A stretch of 28,215 bases of DNA from Ruminococcus sp. UBA1409 (GCA_002305045.1 DBPX01000009.1:1-28215); one strand, 5' to 3'; shown: positions 1 through 8,111, counted from the first letter of the stretch. A program made the numbers and translations. The notes: generated by a model not told the origin, from the sequence alone.

Positions 1-72
1 GCCCTCTGCAAGATGGGTTGCGTCGACTGCGGGGACATGGGTAAGGCCGGTTGGAGCCTTAATCAAATCTGA
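1..72 (+). CDS. Possible C-terminal end of an unidentified protein (partial)
   Basis: Frame 1 is open from the window edge to a TGA at 70-72 and encodes 23 residues with a cysteine-rich tract (CKMGCVDCGDMGKAGW). Third codon positions are mostly G or C, as in the neighbouring genes, which is why I think it may be the tail of a real gene. It would overlap the convergent GH2 gene by 14 bases. I do not recognise the family. With so little sequence, a chance open frame is a serious alternative. Confidence 0.3.
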   Translation, partial: ALCKMGCVDCGDMGKAGWSLNQI

Positions 73-3000
73 CAGAGCACAGGTCGAATTTGCAGCCCGG
101 CAGGAAGATGAGCCTGACATCCGAAACGCCCTTTACCCTTTCGAGGGGGAAGGTGAGCGTTTTTATATCCTCGGAGCCTTCAAACTCGACTATCTGGTTG
201 CTGTCGCCGTCAGCGGTGTGGAATCTTATGTGGATGGTATCGTTTTCGTTGTGGGAGCGGCCGGTTATCGTGACCGAGGAAACGCCCTCCTCGCCGAAAT
301 TCAGGGAGTCAAAGCTTATTGTGACATTGTTTCCTATCTCGGAAATCCTGTCCTCCATAAGAGTAAAGGAGTCTCCGTATATTCCGTCGTTGCCGGTTGC
401 AGGAATAGTCACCCCGGTCATAATGGGCAGGTCAAACTGGAAGCCCTTGAAGTGGTGCTGTCTGTGGAAGGCAAATTTTAGCTCCTCTGTGCCGGTCAGT
501 CTGCGGCTGAGCCTTATCTCCATGGACTGGTAGTGATTCCACCAGGGCTTTAGCTTGTAGTTGAAGCTTCCCAAAAGCTCGCCGGAGCCGGTGTATATCT
601 CGAACGGGATGTCCTCATAGCCGTTTAGATAGAGCCAGACCCTAAGAGTGTCGGAGCCGTGCTTTCCGAAATCGACATTCTTGAAGCTGACATAGGAATC
701 TCCCCAGGGGATCAGCACGCCGCCCTCAAAGACATCCTGAAGCTTGTGCGAGGACTCCTGATGAAGCGAGGCGTAAACCATCTTATAGGGGTCGAAGCCC
801 GCCTGACCGAAGCCACGGTTTTCAAGCTCCAGCTCGGAGATTACCTGCTCGTAGGGGGTGCCGTTCTTGCAGTAGGCTCTTAGTCTGTAGCAGCCGTCAC
901 CCTTTGCAATGACCTTGACGCCGTCCTCTGTTTTTGAAACTGCGGATATATTTGTCTCAACTCCGGCGTCTGTTATCACCTTGAAGCCGATGTCGCCGTC
1001 AGAATAGGTTGCGTTGCCGGGCATTATCTTAAGGGATATGAGGGACTCCGGGCAGTCGGGAGTGAGAACCGATGAGGACACCCCAAGCTCCAGCTTTCTT
1101 ACCGGGACCTCGCTGCTTTCAGCGCTCCTTGGAGCCTCGTAGGAGCAGCATACCCCGCAGTCCTTCTTGCAGGGAAGTGAGCTAAGGCTCAAAACGCCGT
1201 CCTCAAGCCCGGGAGAGCTTACCCTCACTTTTATATCTCCGGGATTTTTGGTGGAGGCTATCATGGCAAGAAGCCTGCCGGAGAACAGCCTTCTCGAGCT
1301 TGACTTATACTGGTCGTAGTCGGTGGAGTCTCCGTTGTCAAGACCCACCAGCCTTCCCTCGCCCTCGACGCTGACCGAAACCCTAGACCTTGAGTTCTCA
1401 ACCGTAAGCCCCTCGCCGTCAAGGGTGGTGATTTCTACGAATATCATGTCCTCGCCGTCTGAGAGCATCGAGGTCTTATCCGGCTTCAGGGAGATTTTAA
1501 CAGGGTCGCCGAAGCTCCTTTTTACCTCCTCGCACAAAATCTCGCCGGTCTCGCCGTAGCCGACAGCCTTTATCTCGCCCCTTTCATATGGGACCTTCCA
1601 GCGGCCGGTGAGCTGTGTGGCGCCGACCTTTTCCTGATGGTAGTCGCCCATCGAGACGCCATTCACAAACAGCTCGGTGCGTGGGCAGTTCGAGAATATC
1701 ATGATGTCAATAAGCTGACCCTCGTTGAAGTCCCAGTAGGGAAGAAGATGGACAAACGGCTCCGCCCTTTCGCCCAGCCAGACGGCTCTGTAGGCATAGA
1801 AGCTGTCCTTGGGGAAGCCGGCGGTGTCTATATGACCGAAGTAGGAGTTTTTGGTCCAGTACGGTGTAGGCTCTCCTATGTAGTCAAACGCCGTCCAGAT
1901 ATACTGACCGAGCGAGAAGCGGCGGTTTTCGTCCATTAGGATGTTGTACTCGCAGTTTACTGCTCCCCAGCCGGTGGCGCAGTTTAGAAGGGAGGAGCAC
2001 TGGTGGTCGTCGTGAGTGGTGGTCAGCTTCTCGGCGGGGAAGTGATAGATTCCCCTTGACTGGATGGTGCTTCCCGTCTCGGAGCCGTATATTATCCAGC
2101 TAGGATGCTCCTTGTGGTGCTCGTCGTAAAGACGCTCGGTGTAGTTATAGCCTACGGTATCGATATGCTCGGCACAGCTTTGCGCTCCCTGCCACTGCAT
2201 ATAGTTTGAGCCTATCGTAACGGGTCGGAGGGCTATATAGTCGTGCTTTCTTACACAGTCTCTTAGGCTGTTTGTTATCTCAACCGCTCTCGGGGAGGCG
2301 TGGGTGTCGTATATCTCGTTGCCTATGCTCCACATTATCACGCTGACATGGCTTCTGTCCCGCCTTATCCAGCTTTTTACATCTCTTTCATACCACTCGG
2401 GGAAGAATCTTGCGTAGTCGTAATCCGTCTTTTTAAGCTCCCACATGTCAAAGCCCTCGGACAGAATCATGATGCCAAGCTCGTCTGCTAAATCCATAAG
2501 CTCGGGAGCGGGAGGGTTGTGCGAGGTCCTTATCGAGTTGACGCCCATATCTTTCATGATTGAAAGCTGACGCCTTATCGCCGCCTTGTTTACGGCGGAG
2601 CCGAGCGCACCCATGTCGTGGTGCATGCAGGCTCCGTGGAGCTTTAGGCTTCTTCCGTTGAGGAAAAAGCCGTTGTCGACGGTGAAGCTTGTATGCTTGA
2701 AGCCCACCCTCTGCGATACGGCGTAGACCTCCTCGCCGTCCTTTTTAAGCACGGTGGTGAGATCATAAAGCCTCGGGCTGTCCACATCCCAAAGCTCGGG
2801 GGAGCTTACCTCGAAGCTCTGCCTTACCGTCGCGGCTTCCTCCGTAAGAGAAACGGGGGTCGTCACGCCGTAGCCCTGCCCGAAGCCTGAAAGAGTGCTG
2901 AAAACTACACCCTCGCCGGAGCCTGTGACCTCGGTGTCTATTGTCACCGTCCAGACATTGTGGCTTTCGTCCTTGGGGGAGGCGAAGAAGTACACGCCGT

Positions 3001-3448
3001 CAGGAAGAATCCGGGAGTCCTTTGATTCGGTGAGCCAGACATTTCTGAAGATTCCGGCGCCGGAGTACCAGCGGGAGTTGGGGCTTTTGTGATGAACTAT
3101 GACCTCTATAAGATTCCTTCCCGCAGTAAGCCCCGAAAGCTCGACATCGAAGGTGGTGTAGCCGTATTTCCACTCGTAGATTTTCTTGCCGTTGAGATAG
3201 ACCTCGCTGTCCATGTAGACGCCGTCAAACCTGAGAATATAAACATTTCCGGCGGGGTCATCCACCGTAAATTCCTTTTTATAATAGCCGTCGCCGTCTG
3301 CGTACAATTTTTTTGTATCGTGGATAAGCCAGTCGTGAGGGATGTCGACCGGCGAGTAGCTGCTCGCATCCGGACGCTCGCCCTCTCCCAAAGAGCCAAA
3401 CGGCACAAGAGCGAAGCTCCAGCCGGCGTTAAAAAGCTTTTTCTGCAT
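59..3448 (-). CDS. Glycoside hydrolase family 2 enzyme, beta-galactosidase-like
   Basis: A 1129-residue GH2 glycosidase, probably a retaining beta-galactosidase or beta-glucuronidase that trims plant or host glycans. The order is a jelly-roll sugar-binding domain (about 1-180), an Ig-like domain (about 190-280), a TIM barrel (about 285-600), then DUF4982-like and further beta-rich C-terminal modules. The acid/base glutamate is E378 in MWSIGNEIYD and the nucleophile is E457 in IIYGSETGST. No signal peptide is visible, so it is probably cytoplasmic. The open frame extends 34 codons further upstream, but the start at 3448 has a GGGAGG ribosome site 7 bases away and a good promoter lies inside the extension. 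A cysteine cluster (C760, C764, C767, C768) in the C-terminal part is unusual. Family assignment is firm; substrate is not. Confidence 0.93.
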   Translation of the reverse strand: MQKKLFNAGWSFALVPFGSLGEGERPDASSYSPVDIPHDWLIHDTKKLYADGDGYYKKEFTVDDPAGNVYILRFDGVYMDSEVYLNGKKIYEWKYGYTTFDVELSGLTAGRNLIEVIVHHKSPNSRWYSGAGIFRNVWLTESKDSRILPDGVYFFASPKDESHNVWTVTIDTEVTGSGEGVVFSTLSGFGQGYGVTTPVSLTEEAATVRQSFEVSSPELWDVDSPRLYDLTTVLKKDGEEVYAVSQRVGFKHTSFTVDNGFFLNGRSLKLHGACMHHDMGALGSAVNKAAIRRQLSIMKDMGVNSIRTSHNPPAPELMDLADELGIMILSEGFDMWELKKTDYDYARFFPEWYERDVKSWIRRDRSHVSVIMWSIGNEIYDTHASPRAVEITNSLRDCVRKHDYIALRPVTIGSNYMQWQGAQSCAEHIDTVGYNYTERLYDEHHKEHPSWIIYGSETGSTIQSRGIYHFPAEKLTTTHDDHQCSSLLNCATGWGAVNCEYNILMDENRRFSLGQYIWTAFDYIGEPTPYWTKNSYFGHIDTAGFPKDSFYAYRAVWLGERAEPFVHLLPYWDFNEGQLIDIMIFSNCPRTELFVNGVSMGDYHQEKVGATQLTGRWKVPYERGEIKAVGYGETGEILCEEVKRSFGDPVKISLKPDKTSMLSDGEDMIFVEITTLDGEGLTVENSRSRVSVSVEGEGRLVGLDNGDSTDYDQYKSSSRRLFSGRLLAMIASTKNPGDIKVRVSSPGLEDGVLSLSSLPCKKDCGVCCSYEAPRSAESSEVPVRKLELGVSSSVLTPDCPESLISLKIMPGNATYSDGDIGFKVITDAGVETNISAVSKTEDGVKVIAKGDGCYRLRAYCKNGTPYEQVISELELENRGFGQAGFDPYKMVYASLHQESSHKLQDVFEGGVLIPWGDSYVSFKNVDFGKHGSDTLRVWLYLNGYEDIPFEIYTGSGELLGSFNYKLKPWWNHYQSMEIRLSRRLTGTEELKFAFHRQHHFKGFQFDLPIMTGVTIPATGNDGIYGDSFTLMEDRISEIGNNVTISFDSLNFGEEGVSSVTITGRSHNENDTIHIRFHTADGDSNQIVEFEGSEDIKTLTFPLERVKGVSDVRLIFLPGCKFDLCSVRFD

Positions 3449-3479
3449 GGTATTCCTCCCTTTTTTGTCTTTTGGTTTA

Positions 3480-3508
3480 ATTATATCAGCCGCTGCCCAG
3501 CTTTTCAA
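3480..3508 (-). promoter_or_regulatory. Sigma-A promoter for the GH2 gene
   Basis: On the minus strand TTGAAA (3503-3508) and TATAAT (3480-3485) are separated by 17 bases. The start point would fall near 3473, leaving a leader of about 25 bases. This supports the GH2 start at 3448, because the upstream in-frame codons would lie in or before the promoter. Confidence 0.75.
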
Positions 3509-3570
3509 TATCAAGATTATATAACTTTGAGCCGAAGAGAGGAGTTTCATATTTTTATATTCAGCCTTTC

Positions 3571-3599
3571 TTGACAGGGCAGGCTAAAAGATGTAGAAT
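3571..3599 (+). promoter_or_regulatory. Sigma-A promoter for mgtE
   Basis: TTGACA (3571-3576), a 17-base spacer and TAGAAT (3594-3599). The transcript would begin near 3606, giving an untranslated leader of about 147 bases before mgtE. Confidence 0.78.
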
Positions 3600-3605
3600 T
3601 ATTAT

Positions 3606-3752
3606 AGATTTAGCCTTGCAAAGGAGTGAGAGATTTGGACGCCGGCAGTAGCCCGACCACGCCCCGAGGGAATAGCTTGAATGGAGCTGCTGCGAAAACG
3701 GCGACTCCCTGATTTTGGCTGCCCTCTGGTTTAAAAAATCGGAGGTATTTTT
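3606..3752 (+). promoter_or_regulatory. Structured mgtE leader, possible riboswitch of unrecognised class
   Basis: The leader contains a strong hairpin (GGAG-C-TGCTG at 3683-3692 with CGGCG-A-CTCC at 3699-3708, loop CGAAAA, one C-A mismatch). It also has two mutually exclusive pairings for 3722-3728. CCTCTG (3723-3728) can pair with CGGAGG (3740-3745), hiding the mgtE ribosome site. Alternatively CCCTC (3722-3726) pairs with GAGGG (3666-3670), extended by AGC (3674-3676) with GCT (3718-3720), freeing the site. That is the layout of a translational switch. In Firmicutes mgtE is commonly preceded by the Mg-sensing M-box (ykoK), but I cannot find its conserved core here. The pairings are seen; ligand and function are inferred. 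Confidence 0.5.
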
Positions 3753-5120
3753 ATGGAAAGAACAACGGTATTCGATATTGTAATCAAGCTTTTGAATCAG
3801 CGGAAGTTCGCAGAGCTTAAGCTGATAATGAACGAGATGAATCCCGCCGATATCGCCTCTATCTTCGACGAGGCAGAGGTCAAGGACATCCCGGTTATTT
3901 TCAGGCTTCTCCCCAAGGAGCTTGCCGCCGAGACATTTGCATATCTTGACCCCGAGCAGCAGGGACAGCTCATCATGGCGTTTTCCGACAAGGAGATAAG
4001 GGAGGTCGTCGACGAGCTGTTTTTAGACGACACGGTTGACCTTATCGAGGAGATGCCGGCAAATGTCGTGTCAAGGATTCTAAAAAACACCGACGAGCTG
4101 ACAAGAAGGCGGATTAACGAGCTTCTTACCTATCCCGACGACAGCGCCGGAGGTCTTATGACCCCGGAGTTTGTGTACCTCAACCGAAGCATGACGGTGG
4201 GGGAGGCGTTTAAGAAGATAAGGCAGGTCGGAGTCGCAAAGGAGACGATATACACCTGCTATGTCACCGAGGCGAGAAGGCTGATAGGAGTTGTCTCCCT
4301 TTCTGATTTGATTACAGCGTCCGACACTACAAGGGTCGAGGATATAATGAGCGAGAATGTCATATCCGTTGGCACCAAGGAGGATAAGGAGGCTGTTGCG
4401 GCGGCTCTTGCAAAATACGACCTGTTGGCTCTGCCGGTCGTGGACGGTGAGAACAGGATAGTAGGTATTGTCACCATAGACGACGCCATAGATGTAATCC
4501 AGGACGAAAACACCGAGGACATCGAGAAGATGGCGGCTATCGTCCCGACAGACAAGCCGTATTTCAAGACCGGCATCCTTGAGACCTTTTTAAAGAGGAT
4601 TCCCTGGCTGCTTCTTCTCATGGTCTCGGCGACCTTCACCGGGATGATTATAACAGGCTTTGAGGATAAGCTGGCAAGATATGTTGTGCTCACCTCCTTT
4701 ATCCCCATGCTTATGGACACCGGGGGAAACGCAGGAGGGCAGTCCTCGGTCACTATCATAAGAGGAATGTCTCTTGGAGATATTGCGCTAAAGGATGTTT
4801 TAAGGGTGATATGGAAGGAAATGAGAGTCTCCGTGCTGTGCGGAGTCGCCCTTGCCGCCGTGAACTTTGCAAAGATTATGCTAATAGACAGGCTGCTTCT
4901 TGGCAACCAGGATGTAAATGCAATGGTTGCCGTGGTGGTATGCCTCACCATCCTGATAGCGGTGTTTATTGCCAAGCTGATAGGCTGCACCCTCCCGATT
5001 CTTGCAAAGGCTGTCGGATTTGACCCTGCGGTCATGGCGAGTCCGTTCATAACGACAATAGTCGACGCCATCTCGCTCTTTGCCTACTTCATGATAGCTC
5101 AGTGGCTTCTTAAGATTTAG
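3753..5120 (+). CDS. mgtE: Magnesium transporter MgtE
   Basis: A 455-residue inner-membrane Mg2+ channel of the MgtE family, of typical length. It has the cytoplasmic MgtE N domain (about 1-125), a pair of CBS domains (about 130-250) that gate the pore in response to Mg2+, and a C-terminal bundle of about five membrane helices (about 275-455). The pore signature PMLMDTGGNAGGQ (318-330) and FDPAVMASPF (423 onward), followed by the conserved TTIVDAIS stretch, identify the family. The ATG at 3753 has a GGAGG site 7 bases upstream. It is a single-gene unit with its own promoter, structured leader and terminator. Confidence 0.97.
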   Translation: MERTTVFDIVIKLLNQRKFAELKLIMNEMNPADIASIFDEAEVKDIPVIFRLLPKELAAETFAYLDPEQQGQLIMAFSDKEIREVVDELFLDDTVDLIEEMPANVVSRILKNTDELTRRRINELLTYPDDSAGGLMTPEFVYLNRSMTVGEAFKKIRQVGVAKETIYTCYVTEARRLIGVVSLSDLITASDTTRVEDIMSENVISVGTKEDKEAVAAALAKYDLLALPVVDGENRIVGIVTIDDAIDVIQDENTEDIEKMAAIVPTDKPYFKTGILETFLKRIPWLLLLMVSATFTGMIITGFEDKLARYVVLTSFIPMLMDTGGNAGGQSSVTIIRGMSLGDIALKDVLRVIWKEMRVSVLCGVALAAVNFAKIMLIDRLLLGNQDVNAMVAVVVCLTILIAVFIAKLIGCTLPILAKAVGFDPAVMASPFITTIVDAISLFAYFMIAQWLLKI

Positions 5121-5165
5121 GAGTCCCATGAAGCCTCCAGGGCTGATGGCTTGTTTGATATAAAT

Positions 5166-5212
5166 AGGAGCCGGTCACGCTTTTTGCATGATCGGCTCCT
5201 TGCTTTGATTTT
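5166..5212 (+). terminator. Terminator after mgtE, possibly bidirectional
   Basis: AGGAGCCGGTCA (5166-5177) pairs with TGATCGGCTCCT (5189-5200), 12 pairs including one G-T, followed by the T-rich TGCTTTGATTTT. The convergent M28 peptidase gene ends at 5233, so the hairpin may also stop that transcript, although the T-run on the minus strand is weak. Confidence 0.8.
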
Positions 5213-5232
5213 ACCGTGCTGTCGTTTTACCC

Positions 5233-6147
5233 TTACGAAGAGGGAAGTCCCGATATCAGCCTTAAGGCTCCCAGACGGATGAGCTCTAGGTTTTCCTCCT
5301 CGAAAACGGTGTCCTTGGAGGTATGAATCCTGTCCATATACTCAATCCTTTTTCCCAGAAACCGCCCCTCCTTGAGAGCGCAGACTCCGGCGGAGATTTT
5401 AAAGCTGGCATTATCGGACGGGTAAAACCCAAAGCCCCTTACAAGCTCGAAGCTTCTTTCTCCGTTTCCCTCAAATGAGGACTCAATAAGCGCTGAGAGC
5501 CCAGAGTCCTTTTTAAGCCCGGAGCTGGGGTAGAGCTGGAGCAGGGCGCCGTCCGACACGCAGTCAAAATTTATGACCGGGACGCCTGTTTTTATCCTTT
5601 TGTGACGGGAGGCAAAGGCTGAGGAGCCCAGCATCCCTCTTTCCTCGTTGTCAAAGAACACGAACAGGACTCCCTCCCTTTTGTCTGCGGGAAGGGTGAG
5701 GGCTATCTCCAAAAGAGCTGTCACCCCCGAGGTGTTGTCGTTGGCGGTGCGGCGGTTTGCAGGACCGAACAGCATCCACCAGACAAAGAAGGAAAGCCAT
5801 ATCAAGCCAAGCGGGTACAGCCCGAGGGCCACGAGGACAAAACACACGGTCATGAGCGGTATCAGTATGGTAAGCTGATAAAGAATGTAAAGCGGCAGGC
5901 TTTTAGGGGTTATGAAGTTGGGGAAGGGAAGCACTGCCTGAGTGTCGTAGTGTGCGCAGAAAACTATCCTTGCGCTATCGGGGTCGCCTGCCAATAGATT
6001 CGTGCCGGAAAAGAGCCCCGTTTCCTCGGTCACCGAATAGCCGGCGTCCGTTAGCTGCTCATTAAGCCAGAGCCTGAAGCTTTTTTTGTCCTTTCGGGAC
6101 TTTCTTAGCTGGAAGGACTCCAAAACTGTCCTTGACTGCTTGGTCAT
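5233..6147 (-). CDS. M28-family zinc aminopeptidase with membrane insertion
   Basis: A 304-residue M28 metallopeptidase-like protein. The family's two-zinc ligands and catalytic base are visible in order: H66 and D68 in CAHYDT, D137 in NDNTSGV, E168/E169 in DNEERGMLGS, D195 in NFDCVSD and H275 in DRIHTSKDT. Between the first two motifs, where most relatives have a short loop, two hydrophobic helices (about 83-108 and 110-128) are inserted. This should anchor the catalytic domain to the membrane. There is no N-terminal signal peptide. The ATG is preceded by AGGAGG at 8 bases spacing. It starts only 38 bases after the GH43 gene and is probably its cotranscribed partner. The substrate is unknown. 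Confidence 0.88.
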   Translation of the reverse strand: MTKQSRTVLESFQLRKSRKDKKSFRLWLNEQLTDAGYSVTEETGLFSGTNLLAGDPDSARIVFCAHYDTQAVLPFPNFITPKSLPLYILYQLTILIPLMTVCFVLVALGLYPLGLIWLSFFVWWMLFGPANRRTANDNTSGVTALLEIALTLPADKREGVLFVFFDNEERGMLGSSAFASRHKRIKTGVPVINFDCVSDGALLQLYPSSGLKKDSGLSALIESSFEGNGERSFELVRGFGFYPSDNASFKISAGVCALKEGRFLGKRIEYMDRIHTSKDTVFEEENLELIRLGALRLISGLPSS

Positions 6148-6185
6148 GGCTGCCTCCTGCTTACTGATTTTTTATCGGCGAGGGA

Positions 6186-7841
6186 CTACTCGCCGGCGGC
6201 AAACTGCCACTTGTCTAGAGTTACCTCTCCGCCGAACACAAGGTATAGGTCGTGGACGCCGGATATCTTCTCCGTAAGGCGGCAGTAGGTGACCGAGTAA
6301 TCCTCTAAGGACTCGAACTGAATAGAGCCGACGGCGGCGCCGTCCTTATCATCAAGCCTTATCTCGATTATGCCCTTGCCCATGGCGTTTACGCCGAACA
6401 GGTCCGCTCCCTTGTCAAAGTCGACCGAGGTGAGAGCTATCCAGCCGCCGTCCTCGGCGATTGCAGCCATCTCGCCGGAGGTCCTTTTGAACTGAACTCC
6501 CGCAGTCACATTGGCGGTCTCCGCCTCGGTGGTGACAAACGGGTCGAAGTTTTGGACCTGCTCGACGCCCTGGTTGTCCATGCTGCCCTCGCTGAACTCC
6601 GCCTTGTTTGTGTTCACCTCAAGCTCGTTAACTCCAACGCTGCGGTAGCCGCTGGCGTCTGTCTTGCCCATATTGCTGAGCAGGCTGACGGTCTGGTAGA
6701 ACAGATAGAACTTTCCGTTAAACTCCTGAAGATGGGTGTGGTTGTTTGAGAAGGGATAGCCGAAGCTGGTGGGATTCAGAAGATACTCGCCCTTGTACTC
6801 CCAGGAGTCGGGGTTTAGCGGGTCGTCGGAGACCATGTAGCACATGGTACACTGCAAAGGCATCGGATAGTCGCCGTATTTATCCTCCGGCCACTCGTTT
6901 CTTGGCTGCCAGTTGGAGCAGTAGGTGAGGTAGAACTTGCCGTCGATGTAGTTTAGCTCGTTCGCCTCGAAGTGATAGGGAGCCTCGATGACCTCTATCT
7001 TGCTGTCAAGAGATACCATGTCCTCTCCCAGACGGACGATTCGGCAGTTTCTTGTGTTAAGACCTGTCTCGCCCTCCTGCTGAGGGTCTCCTCCTCCGAA
7101 GGCGAGCCAGCCGACTCCGTCGTCGTCAATGCAGGCTCCGGGGTCGAATACCCAGCAGATGGGGTCGTCCTTAAGCTCTGCGGTGTCCCCGGCAAGAAGG
7201 GGACCGCCTATCGGGTCGGTCCAGGGACCCAGGGGAGAGGTCGCCTTTAAGACGCCTATTCCTCCTCCGCCTGTCGTGAAGTAGAGGAAGAACTCGGTGG
7301 TGCCGTCCTCAGTCGGGCGGGAGATTATCGAGGGCGCCCAGGACAGCCCTGCCCAGTTGGTAACTATGCTGACATTGATGTCCCCGTGATAGGTCCAGTT
7401 TTTCATGTCGGCGGTGGAGAAGCAGGAAATCTTGTCTATCCCGCCGTAGGTATTGTCGCCCTTTTCGCCGTTTTTCTGGTATTCCTCCTGGTCGCAGGTG
7501 CCGTAAAGGTATATCCTGCCGTTATACTCGACCGAGGTGGGGTCGGCAAAGAAAAGATTTGGGGATATGGGGTTAGTGTCTCCGACATTTTTATACGCCT
7601 TCTTAAGCTTCTCCGGGACGGAAAGCCCGAGGTCCAAAGACTCGGTGAGGGTCTCTGTGCTGTCAAGCCCAAGAGGCTCCAGCTCGGGGACGGCGTTTAC
7701 CGTGACGATGTTGTCAAGCCGGCTGCCGGATTGTTTTTTCTCGCCGCAGCCTGACAGCGCCGTCGTGGAAATAAGCATGGACGCCGAAACTGCGCCGATT
7801 ATAAGCCTTTTTGCGGCTGTAATAAGCTCGTTTGCTATCAT
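6186..7841 (-). CDS. Glycoside hydrolase family 43 lipoprotein with CBM6-like domain
   Basis: A surface-anchored GH43 enzyme (551 residues), probably an arabinofuranosidase or xylosidase acting on hemicellulose. A lipoprotein signal peptide ends in the lipobox ALSGC (Cys32). The five-bladed propeller carries the expected acidic residues: D100 in FFADPTS (base), D233 in VFDPG (pKa modulator), and a glutamate in HFEANEL near 292 (acid). The C-terminal part (about 410-551) resembles a CBM6-type beta-sandwich. The frame also contains an ATG at 7856, but the ATG at 7841 has a GGAG site 9 bases upstream, whereas 7856 has none. It heads a minus-strand unit with the M28 peptidase and has its own promoter and structured leader. 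Confidence 0.9.
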   Translation of the reverse strand: MIANELITAAKRLIIGAVSASMLISTTALSGCGEKKQSGSRLDNIVTVNAVPELEPLGLDSTETLTESLDLGLSVPEKLKKAYKNVGDTNPISPNLFFADPTSVEYNGRIYLYGTCDQEEYQKNGEKGDNTYGGIDKISCFSTADMKNWTYHGDINVSIVTNWAGLSWAPSIISRPTEDGTTEFFLYFTTGGGGIGVLKATSPLGPWTDPIGGPLLAGDTAELKDDPICWVFDPGACIDDDGVGWLAFGGGDPQQEGETGLNTRNCRIVRLGEDMVSLDSKIEVIEAPYHFEANELNYIDGKFYLTYCSNWQPRNEWPEDKYGDYPMPLQCTMCYMVSDDPLNPDSWEYKGEYLLNPTSFGYPFSNNHTHLQEFNGKFYLFYQTVSLLSNMGKTDASGYRSVGVNELEVNTNKAEFSEGSMDNQGVEQVQNFDPFVTTEAETANVTAGVQFKRTSGEMAAIAEDGGWIALTSVDFDKGADLFGVNAMGKGIIEIRLDDKDGAAVGSIQFESLEDYSVTYCRLTEKISGVHDLYLVFGGEVTLDKWQFAAGE

Positions 7842-7869
7842 AGGGTACAACTCCATTTTTAAAAATTAG

Positions 7870-7920
7870 CCGCAGACTGCCGAGCTGCCGGCAGGACGGG
7901 AGATTTCTCCCGGTCTGCGG
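7870..7920 (-). ncRNA. Compact three-way-junction RNA element in the GH43 leader
   Basis: An outer stem of 8 perfect pairs (7870-7877 with 7913-7920) encloses two perfect hairpins: 7878-7882 with 7889-7893 (6-base interior including the loop AGCTGC) and 7897-7903 with 7906-7912. Only three bases (7894-7896) remain unpaired in the junction. It lies between the promoter and the GH43 start. On the minus strand the outer stem is followed by CTAATTTTTAAAA, so it could also act as an attenuator. I do not recognise the class. Confidence 0.5.
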
Positions 7921-7929
7921 TCCTTGATG

Positions 7930-7943
7930 TATAGTTTACTATA
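7930..7943. promoter_or_regulatory. Palindromic putative operator over the GH43 -10 region
   Basis: TATAGTTTACTATA is a perfect 14-base palindrome that fully covers the minus-strand -10 hexamer (7933-7938). This is a typical place for a repressor site. The cognate regulator is not evident in the window. Confidence 0.45.
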
Positions 7944-7961
7944 AAACATTCAATAAGTCAA
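7933..7961 (-). promoter_or_regulatory. Sigma-A promoter for the GH43-M28 unit
   Basis: On the minus strand TTGACT (7956-7961), a 17-base spacer and TAAACT (7933-7938). The transcript would start near 7926 and carry the three-way-junction element before the GH43 start. Confidence 0.65.
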
Positions 7962-8082
7962 TGACATTTTTGTTCATATCCATTGATGTAAAGTGCTGAT
8001 TAGAGGGCGTATTGGATGCCTGCCGGGACGGGGTCTTACTGCCCGGGGAGGCGGTTGTGTCCTTGGCTTTTAAAAAAATGGC

Positions 8083-8111
8083 TTGTCTTTGGGTCGGATA
8101 ACGATTATAAT
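8083..8111 (+). promoter_or_regulatory. Sigma-A promoter for the solute-binding lipoprotein
   Basis: TTGTCT (8083-8088), a 17-base spacer and TATAAT (8106-8111). The leader of roughly 110 bases contains a small hairpin CCTGC/GCAGG near 8150-8166 and two copies of a GGC-NG-AAAATC motif (about 8139 and 8162) of unknown meaning. Farther upstream, 8018-8052 forms a GC-rich hairpin (GCCT-G-CCGGG with CCCGG-GG-AGGC) without a T-run. Confidence 0.7.

Noticed and set aside
3449..3550. N-terminal extension of the GH2 reading frame
   Set aside because: It covers a good minus-strand promoter (3480-3508), and the ATG at 3448 has its own strong ribosome site.
3606..3752. Canonical M-box (ykoK) riboswitch before mgtE
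   Set aside because: I looked for the conserved GGTGAGGCT, GCTGCTGCCC and GACGCC-AATGGGT blocks; only a partial CTGCTGC resemblance exists, so I report the leader as unclassified.
4259..5071. Long open frame antisense to mgtE
   Set aside because: A shadow of biased codon use in mgtE; serine/threonine/isoleucine-rich, no ribosome site or recognisable domain.
8018..8052. GC-rich hairpin as a terminator between the GH43 and solute-binding genes
   Set aside because: No T-run follows on either strand and no gene ends there; the two genes are divergent.
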